64,000 nucleotides of DNA from Actinoplanes sp. TBRC 11911 (GTDB taxonomy: Bacteria; Actinomycetota; Actinomycetes; Mycobacteriales; Micromonosporaceae). Shown in pieces: positions 1-7,608 of this stretch. The notes beneath the pieces were generated by a model. That model worked only from the letters and a program-made list of their open reading frames with translations, ran no database searches and was not told the origin of the DNA. Location of the stretch: contig NZ_JABBNC010000002.1 of assembly GCF_012933445.1 (NCBI RefSeq), positions 124,001-188,000 on the forward strand, written 5' to 3'. The first letter of the stretch is position 1, and every line of letters starts with the position of its first letter. A program made the translations under genes and the position numbers.

Positions 1-434
1 CCGACCGCATCGACTCGCGCCCCGGCGCGGAGGGGCCCGAGGCGGTGATCGTCGACTACAAGACCGGCCGCAGCGGGCTGGCGGCCGACGACGCGCGCGG
101 GTCGCAGGCGCTGGCGCTCTACGCGTACGCCGCGCAGCGCGTGTTCCGGCGCCCGTGCCATCGGGTGGAGCTGCACCACCTGCCCACCGGGACGGTGGCG
201 GCGCATGAGCACACCGAGGAGTCGCTGGCCCGTCACCTGCGGCGGGCCGAGGACACGGCGCGCGACATCATGGCCGCCGAGCGGGCGGTGGCGGAGGGTG
301 CGGATCCGGACGCGGAGTTCCCGACGAATCCGGGCTCGTTGTGTGGCTGGTGCGACTTCCGGAAGTCGTGCCCGGCGGGGGTGGAGGTGACGGCGAAGGA
401 GCCGTGGTCGGCGGTGGAGCATTTGGGCAGCTGA
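1..434 (+). CDS. RecB-family PD-(D/E)XK exonuclease, C-terminal part
   Basis: The reading frame is open from base 3, so the gene begins before the window and only about 143 C-terminal residues are visible. They contain the RecB-type nuclease core: a DRID motif followed by VIVDYKTGR, which supplies the catalytic Asp and Lys, and near the end the cysteine pattern CGWCDFRKSCP, typical of the iron-sulfur-cluster subgroup of RecB-like and Cas4-like nucleases. The family acts on DNA ends in repair. Many actinobacteria carry such single-domain RecB proteins, and the protein could also be the tail of a larger helicase-nuclease. The family is clear. The exact partner and full domain layout cannot be seen. 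Confidence 0.85.
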   Translation, partial: DRIDSRPGAEGPEAVIVDYKTGRSGLAADDARGSQALALYAYAAQRVFRRPCHRVELHHLPTGTVAAHEHTEESLARHLRRAEDTARDIMAAERAVAEGADPDAEFPTNPGSLCGWCDFRKSCPAGVEVTAKEPWSAVEHLGS

Positions 435-566
435 ATCCGGCGAGCAGGGCCAGCGCACCGCGCGGAGGTGAGCAGGCGGGCCGCGAGGCGGTGGGCAGGC
501 GGGGTCGGGCCGAATGTTCGGCCGGGTCAGTTCGCGCTGCGGCCGGGTGCCGGCGGCTGCGGTGGG

Positions 567-1418
567 CTAGCGGCCGACTCGTGCCAGGGCCTCCTGGCGT
601 AGCGCGCTCGCGCGGTAACGGGGCGGGAGGGTGGCCAGGGCCGTGGCGATGAGCAGGCGCAGGCTGCGAGCGGACAGGGCGGCGGTCCAGTCGGTCGTCG
701 GCCAGCCCGGGCCGCCGTACAGGCGGCGGGCCCACGGCGGGAGCAGGCCCATCGCGGTGGCGGCGACGCCGAAGTATGCCCAGCGGGTCGGGCCCAGCGT
801 CAGGCCCAGGCGTAACGCCGGGCTGCCCCAGCTCTCCGGGACCGGGGGGACGGTCAGGAACAGGGCGGTTTCCGCGCTGTCGCGGGTGAGGGCCAGGTCG
901 GGGCGCATCTTCTCGTAGTAGGCGTCGACCTCGGCGGCCGTGGCGGGGACGGTGGCCGGGTCGAGGCCGACCAGTTCGGCGGCGCGGACCTGCTCGGTGT
1001 AGTAGGCGTCCACCTCGTCGGGAGTCAGTTTGACGCCGGCGCGGATCCCGGTGGTCAGGAACGACTCGACCTCGGCGACGTGCACCCAGCGCAGCAGGTC
1101 GGGTTCGTCGACGCGGAAGCGCTCGCCGGTGCGCGAGTCGACCGCGGACAGCCTCGAATGCAGGCGGCGCAGGCGGCCCGAAGCCCGCTCGACGTCGGAC
1201 ATGGTGCCGTAGACGACCGTCCCCACGTAGTCGGACGTGCGCATCAGGCGACCCCACGGGTCGCTGCGGTAGGCGGAGTTCTGGGCGATCGCGGCGACCG
1301 CGCGCGGGTGCAGCGCCTGCAGGTAGAGCGAGCGCAGCCCGCCGAGCAAGAGGATCGGCTCGCTGTGGAGCTTCCAGGTGATGGAATCCGGGCCGAACAA
1401 GCCGACGTCGCCACTCAT
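567..1418 (-). CDS. Oxygenase MpaB family protein (DUF2236)
   Basis: This 283-residue protein has the length and texture of the DUF2236/MpaB family, a heme-containing, largely helical group that includes latex-clearing protein Lcp and a mycophenolic-acid pathway oxygenase. Visible landmarks are LHPRAVAAI (His near residue 37) and DEPDLLRWVHVAEVESFL (His near 113), which match the conserved histidine-bearing helices, and the C-terminal PPWARRLYGGPGWP region. No signal peptide is obvious, so a cytoplasmic location is inferred. The ATG start fits the alignment of the SITWKLHSEP region. It is a lone gene, convergent with the nuclease gene. The substrate is unknown. Confidence 0.85.
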   Translation of the reverse strand: MSGDVGLFGPDSITWKLHSEPILLLGGLRSLYLQALHPRAVAAIAQNSAYRSDPWGRLMRTSDYVGTVVYGTMSDVERASGRLRRLHSRLSAVDSRTGERFRVDEPDLLRWVHVAEVESFLTTGIRAGVKLTPDEVDAYYTEQVRAAELVGLDPATVPATAAEVDAYYEKMRPDLALTRDSAETALFLTVPPVPESWGSPALRLGLTLGPTRWAYFGVAATAMGLLPPWARRLYGGPGWPTTDWTAALSARSLRLLIATALATLPPRYRASALRQEALARVGR

Positions 1419-1547
1419 GCTGTCAAGACTGCCACGCCCAGTTGAACTCGTTCAAGTTGTGCGACAGAGCATGGGTGGCAGGGGCCGGAAGCCGGGTGGC
1501 GTGCGTTCGCGCGACGGTGAGCAGCCGTAAAACCTAGGGGACTTTTC

Positions 1548-1982
1548 CTACGCCGTACCGTCTAGGGCTCGTTGGGTTTGGCAGGTGGGGCAGAGGCCCC
1601 AGAAGGTCACCTCGGCCTCGTCGACCTCGAAGCCGTGACCGCCGGTCGGGGTGAGGCAGGGGCGTTCGCCGACCACGCAGTCGACGTCGGCGATCTCGCC
1701 GCAGCCGCGGCAGACGATGTGGTGGTGATTGTCGCCGACGCGGGCCTCGAAGCGGGCGGGGCTGCCGGCCGGTTCGAGACGGCGGGCCAGTCCGGCGCGG
1801 GACAGGGCGCCGAGCACGTCGTAGACCGCCTGGGTGGAGACCGAGTCGAGGCGGGCGCGGGCGCGGCGGGCGATGTCGTCGACCTCGAGGTGGCCGCCCT
1901 CGGTGAGGACGTCCAGCACGGCGAGGCGCGGCCGGGTGACCCGGAGGCCGTGCGCGCGCAGCAGGTCTTCGCCGGTGGACAT
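1548..1982 (-). CDS. Fur-family metal- or peroxide-responsive repressor
   Basis: The 144-residue protein has an N-terminal winged helix (about 1-80, with GLRVTRPRLAVLDVL and STQAVYDVLGAL) and a C-terminal dimerisation domain with DNHHHIVCRGCGEIADV. The cysteine pairs C91/C94 and C131/C134 form the structural zinc site used by FurA/PerR-type members. Actinobacterial FurA is usually next to katG, but no catalase gene is seen here. The neighbour across the divergent intergenic region is a DUF2231 membrane protein. A perfect 6-bp-arm palindrome lies about 45-62 bp upstream of the start, a likely autoregulatory operator. Whether it senses iron, peroxide or zinc cannot be decided from the sequence. 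Confidence 0.9.
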   Translation of the reverse strand: MSTGEDLLRAHGLRVTRPRLAVLDVLTEGGHLEVDDIARRARARLDSVSTQAVYDVLGALSRAGLARRLEPAGSPARFEARVGDNHHHIVCRGCGEIADVDCVVGERPCLTPTGGHGFEVDEAEVTFWGLCPTCQTQRALDGTA

Positions 1983-2026
1983 CCGTCCATGACAGCACGC
2001 TTTTGTGGAAACCCCAACTTCGTGTT

Positions 2027-2044
2027 TGCGAAGTCGGTCTTATC
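2027..2044. promoter_or_regulatory. Palindrome, candidate Fur-family operator
   Basis: ACTTCG-TGTTTG-CGAAGT is a perfect inverted repeat with 6-bp arms and a 6-bp centre. It lies in the divergent region between the Fur gene and the DUF2231 gene. The position suits autoregulation by the Fur protein and perhaps joint control of both genes. Binding is inferred. Confidence 0.5.
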
Positions 2045-2171
2045 CGGCAGGATTTCATCAAGATCGGTTGAAGGCTGAACCGGATCGGCAGGCGGGGCGT
2101 ACACGAACGTGGGGCGATTGTGGCGTAGGACACCCCTATGCTGTCGATTCGTCCCACAACGAGGAGGCGTC

Positions 2172-2738
2172 GTGTTCGACCAGATAAACGGCCTGCCTGT
2201 GCACGTTCTCGTGCTGCACGCGGCCGTCATCTTTGTGCCACTGCTCGCACTGGGCGCACTCGTCTACGCGGTCGTGCCGCGCTGGAGATCAAAGATCGGC
2301 TGGGCGGTCGCGCTGCTCGCGGTGATCGCGCCGTTATCGACGCTGGTGGCGAAGCTTTCCGGGACCAAGCTTTACAACCGGCTGATCGACCAGGGCCTCA
2401 GCGGCCGCGGCAAGGAGATCCTCGACGACCACATGAGCTTCGGGACGACGACCTGGTGGCTGTCGCTTGCCCTGGGGCTGGTCACGCTCGTGATGGTCGG
2501 CCTGACGGTCCGCAGCCGCACGCCGGACCGGACGATGGTGAACGCCGGGGCCGGCGCCGGCGGGTCCGGGGGTGCGACGCTCGCTCGCGAGTCGGCGGCC
2601 GAGACGCGGACCGCCGGGGTGCCGCGGATCGTGGAGATCGTGCTGGCCATCGCGATGGTGGTGCTGGCGGCGTTGGCGGGTTATTACGTGTTCCGGACGG
2701 GGGATGCGGGGGCCACCGCCGTTTGGGGCCAGTACTGA
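2172..2738 (+). CDS. DUF2231 family integral membrane protein
   Basis: The protein of 188 residues starts at GTG, chosen because GAGGAGG stands four bases upstream. A longer in-frame ATG start would lack such a site. It opens with FDQINGLPVHVLVLHAAVIFVPL, the hallmark of DUF2231 proteins: a short cytoplasmic lead with a conserved LPxHxLxxHA pattern, then hydrophobic segments near residues 10-32, 37-58, 90-112 and 155-175. The His residues in the first helix suggest metal or heme contact in the family, whose function is not established. It is divergent from the Fur gene, so metal- or redox-linked control is plausible. Confidence 0.85.
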   Translation: MFDQINGLPVHVLVLHAAVIFVPLLALGALVYAVVPRWRSKIGWAVALLAVIAPLSTLVAKLSGTKLYNRLIDQGLSGRGKEILDDHMSFGTTTWWLSLALGLVTLVMVGLTVRSRTPDRTMVNAGAGAGGSGGATLARESAAETRTAGVPRIVEIVLAIAMVVLAALAGYYVFRTGDAGATAVWGQY

Positions 2739-2769
2739 GGTTTGCTCCTGGTTGGGGGACGTTTCCGGG

Positions 2770-2810
2770 ACGCGCCCGGCTTTGTCCTGTTGGGGATGGG
2801 CCGGGCGCGT
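2770..2810. terminator. Bidirectional hairpin terminator
   Basis: ACGCGCCCGGC pairs perfectly with GCCGGGCGCGT over 11 bp around a 19-nt loop. It sits between two convergent genes, as expected for a shared actinobacterial terminator without a long T-tract. Confidence 0.6.
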
Positions 2811-2854
2811 TGCTGTGCCGGATTCGCCGGTGTCGGTTTAGGGCCGCTGGCGGG

Positions 2855-3187
2855 TTAGAAGAGCACCCGGCCGCAGAGCAGGCAAATGAGGATCAATGCG
2901 ATCGCGCCCGCCACGAGACCGACGCCGTACGTGACGGTGCGCGCGGAACCCTCGGCGTCGTCCAAGGCGGTGGCGTCCTGGGCCGGCATCGACCGCGCCG
3001 GGGGTGGCGTCGAGATGGTCGGCGGACGCCATTGCGGCGACGGTGGGGCCGGGCGCGGCGGGCCCTGGTAGCGCGGTGCCGGGTCGGGCTCCTCGGCGGG
3101 CTGGTGTGCCGGGCCGGGGGTGGCGGCGCCGGGGTCGGGCCGTTGCCAGTACGCGTCGTCGTCCGGAACGCCGGTGGGGGAGCTCAC
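2855..3187 (-). CDS. Proline-rich single-pass membrane protein
   Basis: A protein of about 110 residues starting at a GTG (SSPTGVPDDDAYWQRPDP). An in-frame start 24 codons upstream is possible but would overlap the start region of the divergent small gene. The first 75 residues are rich in Pro, Ala and Gln and look disordered. They are followed by one hydrophobic segment (VTYGVGLVAGAIALILICLL) ending a few residues before the C-terminus, a tail-anchored layout. No enzyme motif is visible. Similar proteins are common and uncharacterised in Micromonosporaceae. The call rests on composition, codon bias and the clean membrane segment. Confidence 0.6.
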   Translation of the reverse strand: MSSPTGVPDDDAYWQRPDPGAATPGPAHQPAEEPDPAPRYQGPPRPAPPSPQWRPPTISTPPPARSMPAQDATALDDAEGSARTVTYGVGLVAGAIALILICLLCGRVLF

Positions 3188-3251
3188 GTTCACCGACGGT
3201 ACAGCCGGAGGGGGAAGACTTCCGAAACGGCGCGGGCCTACCCTCTTAGTC

Positions 3252-3431
3252 GTGAGCATCCTGGATGAGCCCGATCGCGATCACGACGCTGAGCGTGAGG
3301 TCGACTTCGACTCGGAAGAGGCGCCTGTCCTGCCCGAGCAGACCCGTGATGACACTGCGCGTGGGTGGGGAGAGCGCGGCTACGAGAACGATGACCGACT
3401 CCTGGAGGACCGGCCGCCGCACTGGGGTTGA
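3252..3431 (+). CDS. Small conserved acidic actinobacterial protein
   Basis: A 59-residue protein from a GTG start (SILDEPDRDHDAEREVDFDSEE) that ends in DDRLLEDRPPHWG. This kind of short, very acidic protein with a closing RPPHW motif is widespread in actinobacteria, and its function is not known. It has no hydrophobic segment and no cysteines. The gene is divergent from the proline-rich membrane protein, with only 64 bp between the starts. It is convergent with the SAF-domain gene. I recognise the C-terminal pattern from related genomes but can assign no role. Confidence 0.65.
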   Translation: MSILDEPDRDHDAEREVDFDSEEAPVLPEQTRDDTARGWGERGYENDDRLLEDRPPHWG

Positions 3432-3497
3432 GACGGCGCTCCCGGTGGCCGTCGCGCCCGGGTTGATCGGACCGGCCGCGCAATTACCGTCGTGGCG

Positions 3498-4145
3498 TCA
3501 GCCGGGGCGGATCACCACCGCGAAACCCTCGTCGGAACCGGTTACGGCCTGTTGCGCCTCCGCGGGTGTCAAGGCCAGGAGGAGTCCGCCGGTCGTCACG
3601 TCGCTGGTGCCGGTGGCGTTCAGGACCAGGGCGGCTGTCGCGACCGTGGTCGGCTGACGGCGGGCGTCGATCCGGAGCAGATCGACCCGGTTGCCGGGGC
3701 GGACCAGAGACAAGGCTGTGGGGTCGGCCAGCCGGACCGGGACGCCGACACTGCCCTTTGGCACGGTTGGCGGCCCCGCGCCGGACGGCTGCCCGGCATT
3801 TGCCGCGCCGACCGCTCCTGCCGCGCCGACTGCCCCTGCCGTGCCGGGCGGTGGCCCGATGCCGGCGGCTGCCGCCGACGCGGGTGGCGCCGCGGCCGCG
3901 GGTGCGAATGGTGAGGGATCGGCCGCGGCGCCTGCCGGTTGAGTGCACTCACTCGGCGGTGACCACGACACCACGGCGGCGGTTGCCAGCAGGACCGCGA
4001 CCGCTATGAGGCGGACAAGCGTGCCGCGGCCCGGCCGGCGCCAGCGCACCGGGTCCAGGCGCCCGTCGCCGCTGTCGCGGCGGGTGGACCCGCGTGTCTG
4101 GGGCTGGGCTGCGGCCCCGCGTGGGGCCGTGCCGGGTCTGCCCAT
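3498..4145 (-). CDS. SAF-domain secreted or membrane-anchored protein (CpaB/RcpC-like)
   Basis: The protein has 215 residues from an ATG with GGCAGGACG just upstream. It has a short basic cytoplasmic lead, one membrane segment (TLVRLIAVAVLLATAAVVSW), an Ala/Pro/Gly-rich linker and a C-terminal region starting near VPKGSVGVPVRLADPTALSLVRPGNRVDLL. The last part is the SAF-type beta-clip module seen in Flp-pilus assembly protein CpaB/RcpC and in related actinobacterial proteins. No other pilus gene is nearby, so a role in pilus assembly is not supported by context. In several actinobacteria such a gene lies next to the FmdB/Ruc gene, as here. Confidence 0.75.
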   Translation of the reverse strand: MGRPGTAPRGAAAQPQTRGSTRRDSGDGRLDPVRWRRPGRGTLVRLIAVAVLLATAAVVSWSPPSECTQPAGAAADPSPFAPAAAAPPASAAAAGIGPPPGTAGAVGAAGAVGAANAGQPSGAGPPTVPKGSVGVPVRLADPTALSLVRPGNRVDLLRIDARRQPTTVATAALVLNATGTSDVTTGGLLLALTPAEAQQAVTGSDEGFAVVIRPG

Positions 4146-4350
4146 CGTCCTGCCCTTCCGTCCGCCGTGGCGCCGTGGTCCGGGCGCCGGGGAGAAGGTA
4201 CGGCGGATGGAAGATCGCTCGCTGCGGGCCTGTGGACAGGCCGGCGATGTGGATAACGCCGACCCACACGGCGACTTTGATAAGCAAAATGCGGCTTCCG
4301 GCGGGGGCCGCGCGGCTCGAAACCGCGGAGGCCGCGCGGCTGGAAACGCC

Positions 4351-4384
4351 ACCGCGCCAGACCGCAGTCGCGGTCTGGCGCGGT
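4351..4384 (-). terminator. Strong hairpin terminator after the FmdB/Ruc gene
   Basis: ACCGCGCCAGACCGC and its exact complement form a 15-bp perfect stem with a 4-nt AGTC loop. It lies about 40 bp past the stop of the FmdB-like gene on the minus strand. Just downstream is an imperfect duplicated segment containing GGCCGCGCGGCT and a GAAAC tail. Confidence 0.65.
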
Positions 4385-4424
4385 GATAGATCGCCCGATT
4401 GGGCCCCGGCGGCCGAAGCCGCCG

Positions 4425-4775
4425 TCAGGACGCCGCGGCAGCCTTTGCCGTAGTTGAGGAGCTCGACGACGACGTCGACGTAGAAGACGTCGACGTCGTA
4501 GCGGAAGAAGACGTCGACGACGATGAGTCGCTCGAGGAAGACGTCGAGGACGTCTCCGCCTTCGTGTCGCTGGTCGCCGGCGCCGTCCCGTTCCCGGCCG
4601 AGCGCGAGTCGTTGCGGTAGAAGCCGGAACCCTTGAAGACGATTCCGACCGAGTTGAAGACCTTGCGGAGCTTGCCGCTGCAGTTCGGGCACTCGGTCAG
4701 CGCCGGGTCGGAGAACGACTGCACTGCCTCGAGCTGGTGACCGCACTCGGTGCAGGCGTACTGATAGGTGGGCAC
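4425..4775 (-). CDS. ruc: FmdB-family zinc-ribbon protein, Ruc-like redox-regulated chaperone
   Basis: The first 60 residues are a FmdB/CxxC-CxxC zinc ribbon (C8, C11, C29, C32: YACTECGH and CPNCSGKL, then VFKGSGFYRND). The remaining ~55 residues are almost only Ser, Thr and Ala and should be disordered. This is the architecture of M. tuberculosis Rv0991c (Ruc), a chaperone activated by oxidation of its zinc cysteines and controlled by the heat-shock repressor HrcA. The neighbours agree: 5-formyl-THF cyclo-ligase upstream, with galU, moeA and rimJ on the other side, as in M. tuberculosis. A perfect CIRCE element precedes the start. The orthology is inferred from architecture, synteny and operator together. 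Confidence 0.85.
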   Translation of the reverse strand: MPTYQYACTECGHQLEAVQSFSDPALTECPNCSGKLRKVFNSVGIVFKGSGFYRNDSRSAGNGTAPATSDTKAETSSTSSSSDSSSSTSSSATTSTSSTSTSSSSSSTTAKAAAAS

Positions 4776-4799
4776 GGCTCCTCCGGATCATTCAACTGC

Positions 4800-4824
4800 T
4801 GGCACTCGCCACATCCGAGTGCCA
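4800..4824. promoter_or_regulatory. CIRCE element (HrcA operator)
   Basis: TGGCACTC, nine bases, then GAGTGCCA form a perfect inverted repeat with the exact spacing of the CIRCE heat-shock operator. It ends about 25 bp upstream of the FmdB/Ruc start, so HrcA repression and heat induction of that gene are strongly suggested. It lies between this gene and the cyclo-ligase gene on the same strand, giving the former its own promoter. Confidence 0.85.
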
Positions 4825-4855
4825 ATGTTGCGCCATCGGAGGTCATTTCGTCCAC

Positions 4856-5515
4856 TCAGCCGTCTAGTTGAGGCCGAGTAGACACGACAGGCCGGTTAGC
4901 CACGACAGGCCGACTAGACACGGCAAGCGAAACGAAGCCACCCGGCGTCACCACCCCGTGCACCGGGCGATCATGCCCCTCGGCCGGCACCGAAGGCACC
5001 AACTCACCGTCGTGCAGCAACGCGACGATCAACGAACCCGCACCAACACGGGCGAGAGCGCGGTCGTACGACCCGCCACCCCGCCCCATCCGCATCCCCT
5101 GGCGATCGACCGCCAACGCCGGTACCAGGATCACCTCGGCCGACCGCACCGCCGAGACGCCCAGCCGCGGCCCGGGCGGCTCCAGCAGCCCCCGGGGCCC
5201 GGCGACCAGGGCACCCGCGTACGCGGCCCAGTCCAGATCACCCGACGGCAGCAGCACCGGCAGCAGCACCCGCGACACGACCCCGGAAAGCACCGACGGC
5301 AACGCGGGACCGCCGGGCTCGGCCCCGACCGGCACATAGGCGGCGATCGTCGAGGGGCGCTCCCGGCGTACGAGGGCAAGAATTTGATCTTGAAGGGCCG
5401 CGGCGAAGGAGGCGCGCGCCGAGGGCGACAATGATCGGCGCTGCGTGAGTAACCGACCGCGCAGCGCGATCTTGGCGGCCCGAGATTTTTCCGCATCACC
5501 GGTTAAATCGGACAT
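4856..5515 (-). CDS. 5-formyltetrahydrofolate cyclo-ligase
   Basis: This enzyme converts 5-formyl-THF to 5,10-methenyl-THF using ATP in cytoplasmic folate metabolism. The protein is about 219 residues, starting at the second Met (SDLTGDAEKSRAAKIALRGRL) because AAAGGGGGTG precedes it. The N-terminal KxxLRxxLLxxRRSL helix binds nucleotide. The GMRMGRGGGSYDRAL loop is the family signature for ATP and folate binding, and YVPVGAEPGGPALP and LLPSGDLDWAAY also match. It ends with an unusual run of V/S/R/P repeats (RPVVANRPVVSTRP) that is not part of the enzyme core. It lies upstream of ruc, as in M. tuberculosis. Confidence 0.9.
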   Translation of the reverse strand: MSDLTGDAEKSRAAKIALRGRLLTQRRSLSPSARASFAAALQDQILALVRRERPSTIAAYVPVGAEPGGPALPSVLSGVVSRVLLPVLLPSGDLDWAAYAGALVAGPRGLLEPPGPRLGVSAVRSAEVILVPALAVDRQGMRMGRGGGSYDRALARVGAGSLIVALLHDGELVPSVPAEGHDRPVHGVVTPGGFVSLAVSSRPVVANRPVVSTRPQLDG

Positions 5516-5631
5516 GCAACACCCCCTTTCGAAAAGCGGCAAACGGCACACACTATGTCAGCATCGCTCCAGAGGGGCCATGACGACGGCCACCGAAGGT
5601 CACCGAAGACGGCCCCCACCCGGGAGGATGC

Positions 5632-7569
5632 GTGACGTTGCGCGGCCGGCTCACCACCGCGTTCCTGGTGGTCGTGCTCGGCCCGGTTCTGCTCGGGTCC
5701 ATCTTTGTCGCCCTCACGGTCGCCATGGTGACCCGTGATCGGGTCACCGAGCGTCTCGATCATGCGGCCACGACGGTACGGACCGGGGTCGGCGCGATCT
5801 GCCGGCAGCTACAGGCCGTGGCCGATGCGATAGCGGTGGTTCCCGGGAGTGATCGGCAGGCGGTCGCCGATCAGATGCGCGCGAGGGGGCTGGCGAGCGA
5901 CATCCGGATCGGTCCGACGGACGCCGGCTGGCAGGACTGCGCGCATCCGGGCACCGGCGCCGCCGACGCCATCGCCGCGACCGCCACCTCGGGAAACTTG
6001 ACCGTCACGGCGGCCCGGCAGGTGGACGCGGACTTCCTCGGACGCCTCACCGCGGCCAGCGGCGCGCGGATCACGCGGACCGGCCGGCCCACGCCGGAGA
6101 GTCGCGAGCTGAGTGCCGGGCCGGGTCAGCCGTTGCGACTCACGCTCACCGTCCGCAAGGGCGACCCCGCTTTCCTGTACGCCGTGTTGCCCGCCCTCGT
6201 TCTCGGTGCCGCGCTCGCGTCGGTCGCCGTGGCCCGCTGGCTGGCGCGCACCACCACCCGTCCGCTGGGCGACCTCGCCTGGGCCGCCGATCGGGTCGCC
6301 GGCGGGGAGCTCGACACCCGGGTGCCGATCCAGCGGCCGGACGAACTCGGCCGGGTCGCGGCGACCTTCAACCGGATGACGCGTGAGCTGCAGGCCTACG
6401 TGCAGGCGCTGACCGCGAGCCGGGACCAGCTGCGCGGACACCTCGCGATCCTGGGCGAGACCCTGTCCAGCACCCACGACGTGCACCGGATACTGCCGGT
6501 GATCCTGCGCACCGCCCAGGCCGCGACCGGCGCCCGAGCGGGAGTCGTGCTGCTCATCGACCCCGCGGGCGACCGGCTCGTCGCGCGCTGCGGCGTCGGC
6601 CTGACCGGGGACTGGGACGTCCCAGATGACGAATTAACCGAAAAATCGGTGGTAATCGGCGAGGGCGTCCTGGGCACGGTGGCGGCCACCGGTGAACCGC
6701 GTCGTGGACAGGGCCGTGTGGGGGACGCCGAACCACCCTGTCGCACCTACCTGGCGGTCCCGATCAACGCTCCGATCACAGCGGACGAACCCGGCGAACC
6801 GAACGCCGGGCCGGTGCCGCTCGGCGTCCTGGCCCTCTACGACCGGGTCGGCGGCGACGCCTTCGACGACGGCGACTTGCATACGCTGCGTACGTTCGCC
6901 GGGCAGGCCGGGGTGGCGGTGCACAACGTCCGGGTACACGAGGAGGCGCAGCGCCTGTCGTTGACGGATCCGCTCACCGGGCTCTGGAATTACCGATATC
7001 TGCGTGAATCGTTGCGCCGGGAGGTTGAGCGAGCCGGCCGGTTCGGGCGGATGCTAGCGGTGCTGGTGCTTGACCTGGACCACTTCAAGGACGTGAACGA
7101 CACGTACGGGCACGTGGCAGGCGACGCCGTGCTGGCGGAGTTCGCCCGGCGCATCCGGCTCGGATTGCGCGAGGTCGACTTCGCCTTCCGGCACGGCGGG
7201 GAGGAGTTCGTGGTGCTGTTGCCGGAGACGGATGCCTACGGCGGCGCGATCGTGGCCGAACGGCTGGGCGCGGCGATCCGGGATCGTCCGGTGTCGATCG
7301 AGGGCGCGCAGATCCCGATCAGCGTGTCGATCGGCGTCGCGGTCTTCCCCGAGCACGGCGACACCGCCCAGCGGGTGCTCCGCGCCGCGGACGAGGCGCT
7401 CTACGCGGCGAAGAAGGCCGGACGCGACACCTTCCGCCCGGCCGCCACCAGCGCGAACCGCCCTGTGATCAAGTCGGCGGTTTCCCGGAACGAAATTGAC
7501 GGAAACTTTGATCGGCAGACGGCCGTGGTGAGCGGGCCACGACCGCCGAGGCGTAGCCGTGGCCGATAG
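5632..7569 (+). CDS. Membrane diguanylate cyclase (HAMP-GAF-GGDEF)
   Basis: A 645-residue signalling enzyme expected to make cyclic di-GMP from two GTP. It has a membrane segment at about 9-33, an extracellular sensor of about 145 residues, a second membrane segment near 180-200, HAMP (about 202-254), GAF (about 270-440) and GGDEF (about 444-605). The catalytic motif is intact as GGEEF (522-526). RxxD lies exactly five residues before it, so product inhibition through an I-site is expected. The GTG start has GGGAGGATG upstream. The tail after residue 610 is basic and disordered. It is divergent from the cyclo-ligase gene. The GAF ligand and extracellular signal are unknown. Confidence 0.93.
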   Translation: MTLRGRLTTAFLVVVLGPVLLGSIFVALTVAMVTRDRVTERLDHAATTVRTGVGAICRQLQAVADAIAVVPGSDRQAVADQMRARGLASDIRIGPTDAGWQDCAHPGTGAADAIAATATSGNLTVTAARQVDADFLGRLTAASGARITRTGRPTPESRELSAGPGQPLRLTLTVRKGDPAFLYAVLPALVLGAALASVAVARWLARTTTRPLGDLAWAADRVAGGELDTRVPIQRPDELGRVAATFNRMTRELQAYVQALTASRDQLRGHLAILGETLSSTHDVHRILPVILRTAQAATGARAGVVLLIDPAGDRLVARCGVGLTGDWDVPDDELTEKSVVIGEGVLGTVAATGEPRRGQGRVGDAEPPCRTYLAVPINAPITADEPGEPNAGPVPLGVLALYDRVGGDAFDDGDLHTLRTFAGQAGVAVHNVRVHEEAQRLSLTDPLTGLWNYRYLRESLRREVERAGRFGRMLAVLVLDLDHFKDVNDTYGHVAGDAVLAEFARRIRLGLREVDFAFRHGGEEFVVLLPETDAYGGAIVAERLGAAIRDRPVSIEGAQIPISVSIGVAVFPEHGDTAQRVLRAADEALYAAKKAGRDTFRPAATSANRPVIKSAVSRNEIDGNFDRQTAVVSGPRPPRRSRGR

Positions 7570-7608
7570 TCTCGCGGGACATCCCGGGCACGATCGATCG
7601 AAGGTGCG

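Noticed and set aside
4399..4620. Acidic plus-strand frame opposite the FmdB/Ruc tail
   Set aside because: A by-product of the GACGTC-type repeat. It has no start signal and lies antisense to a well-supported gene.
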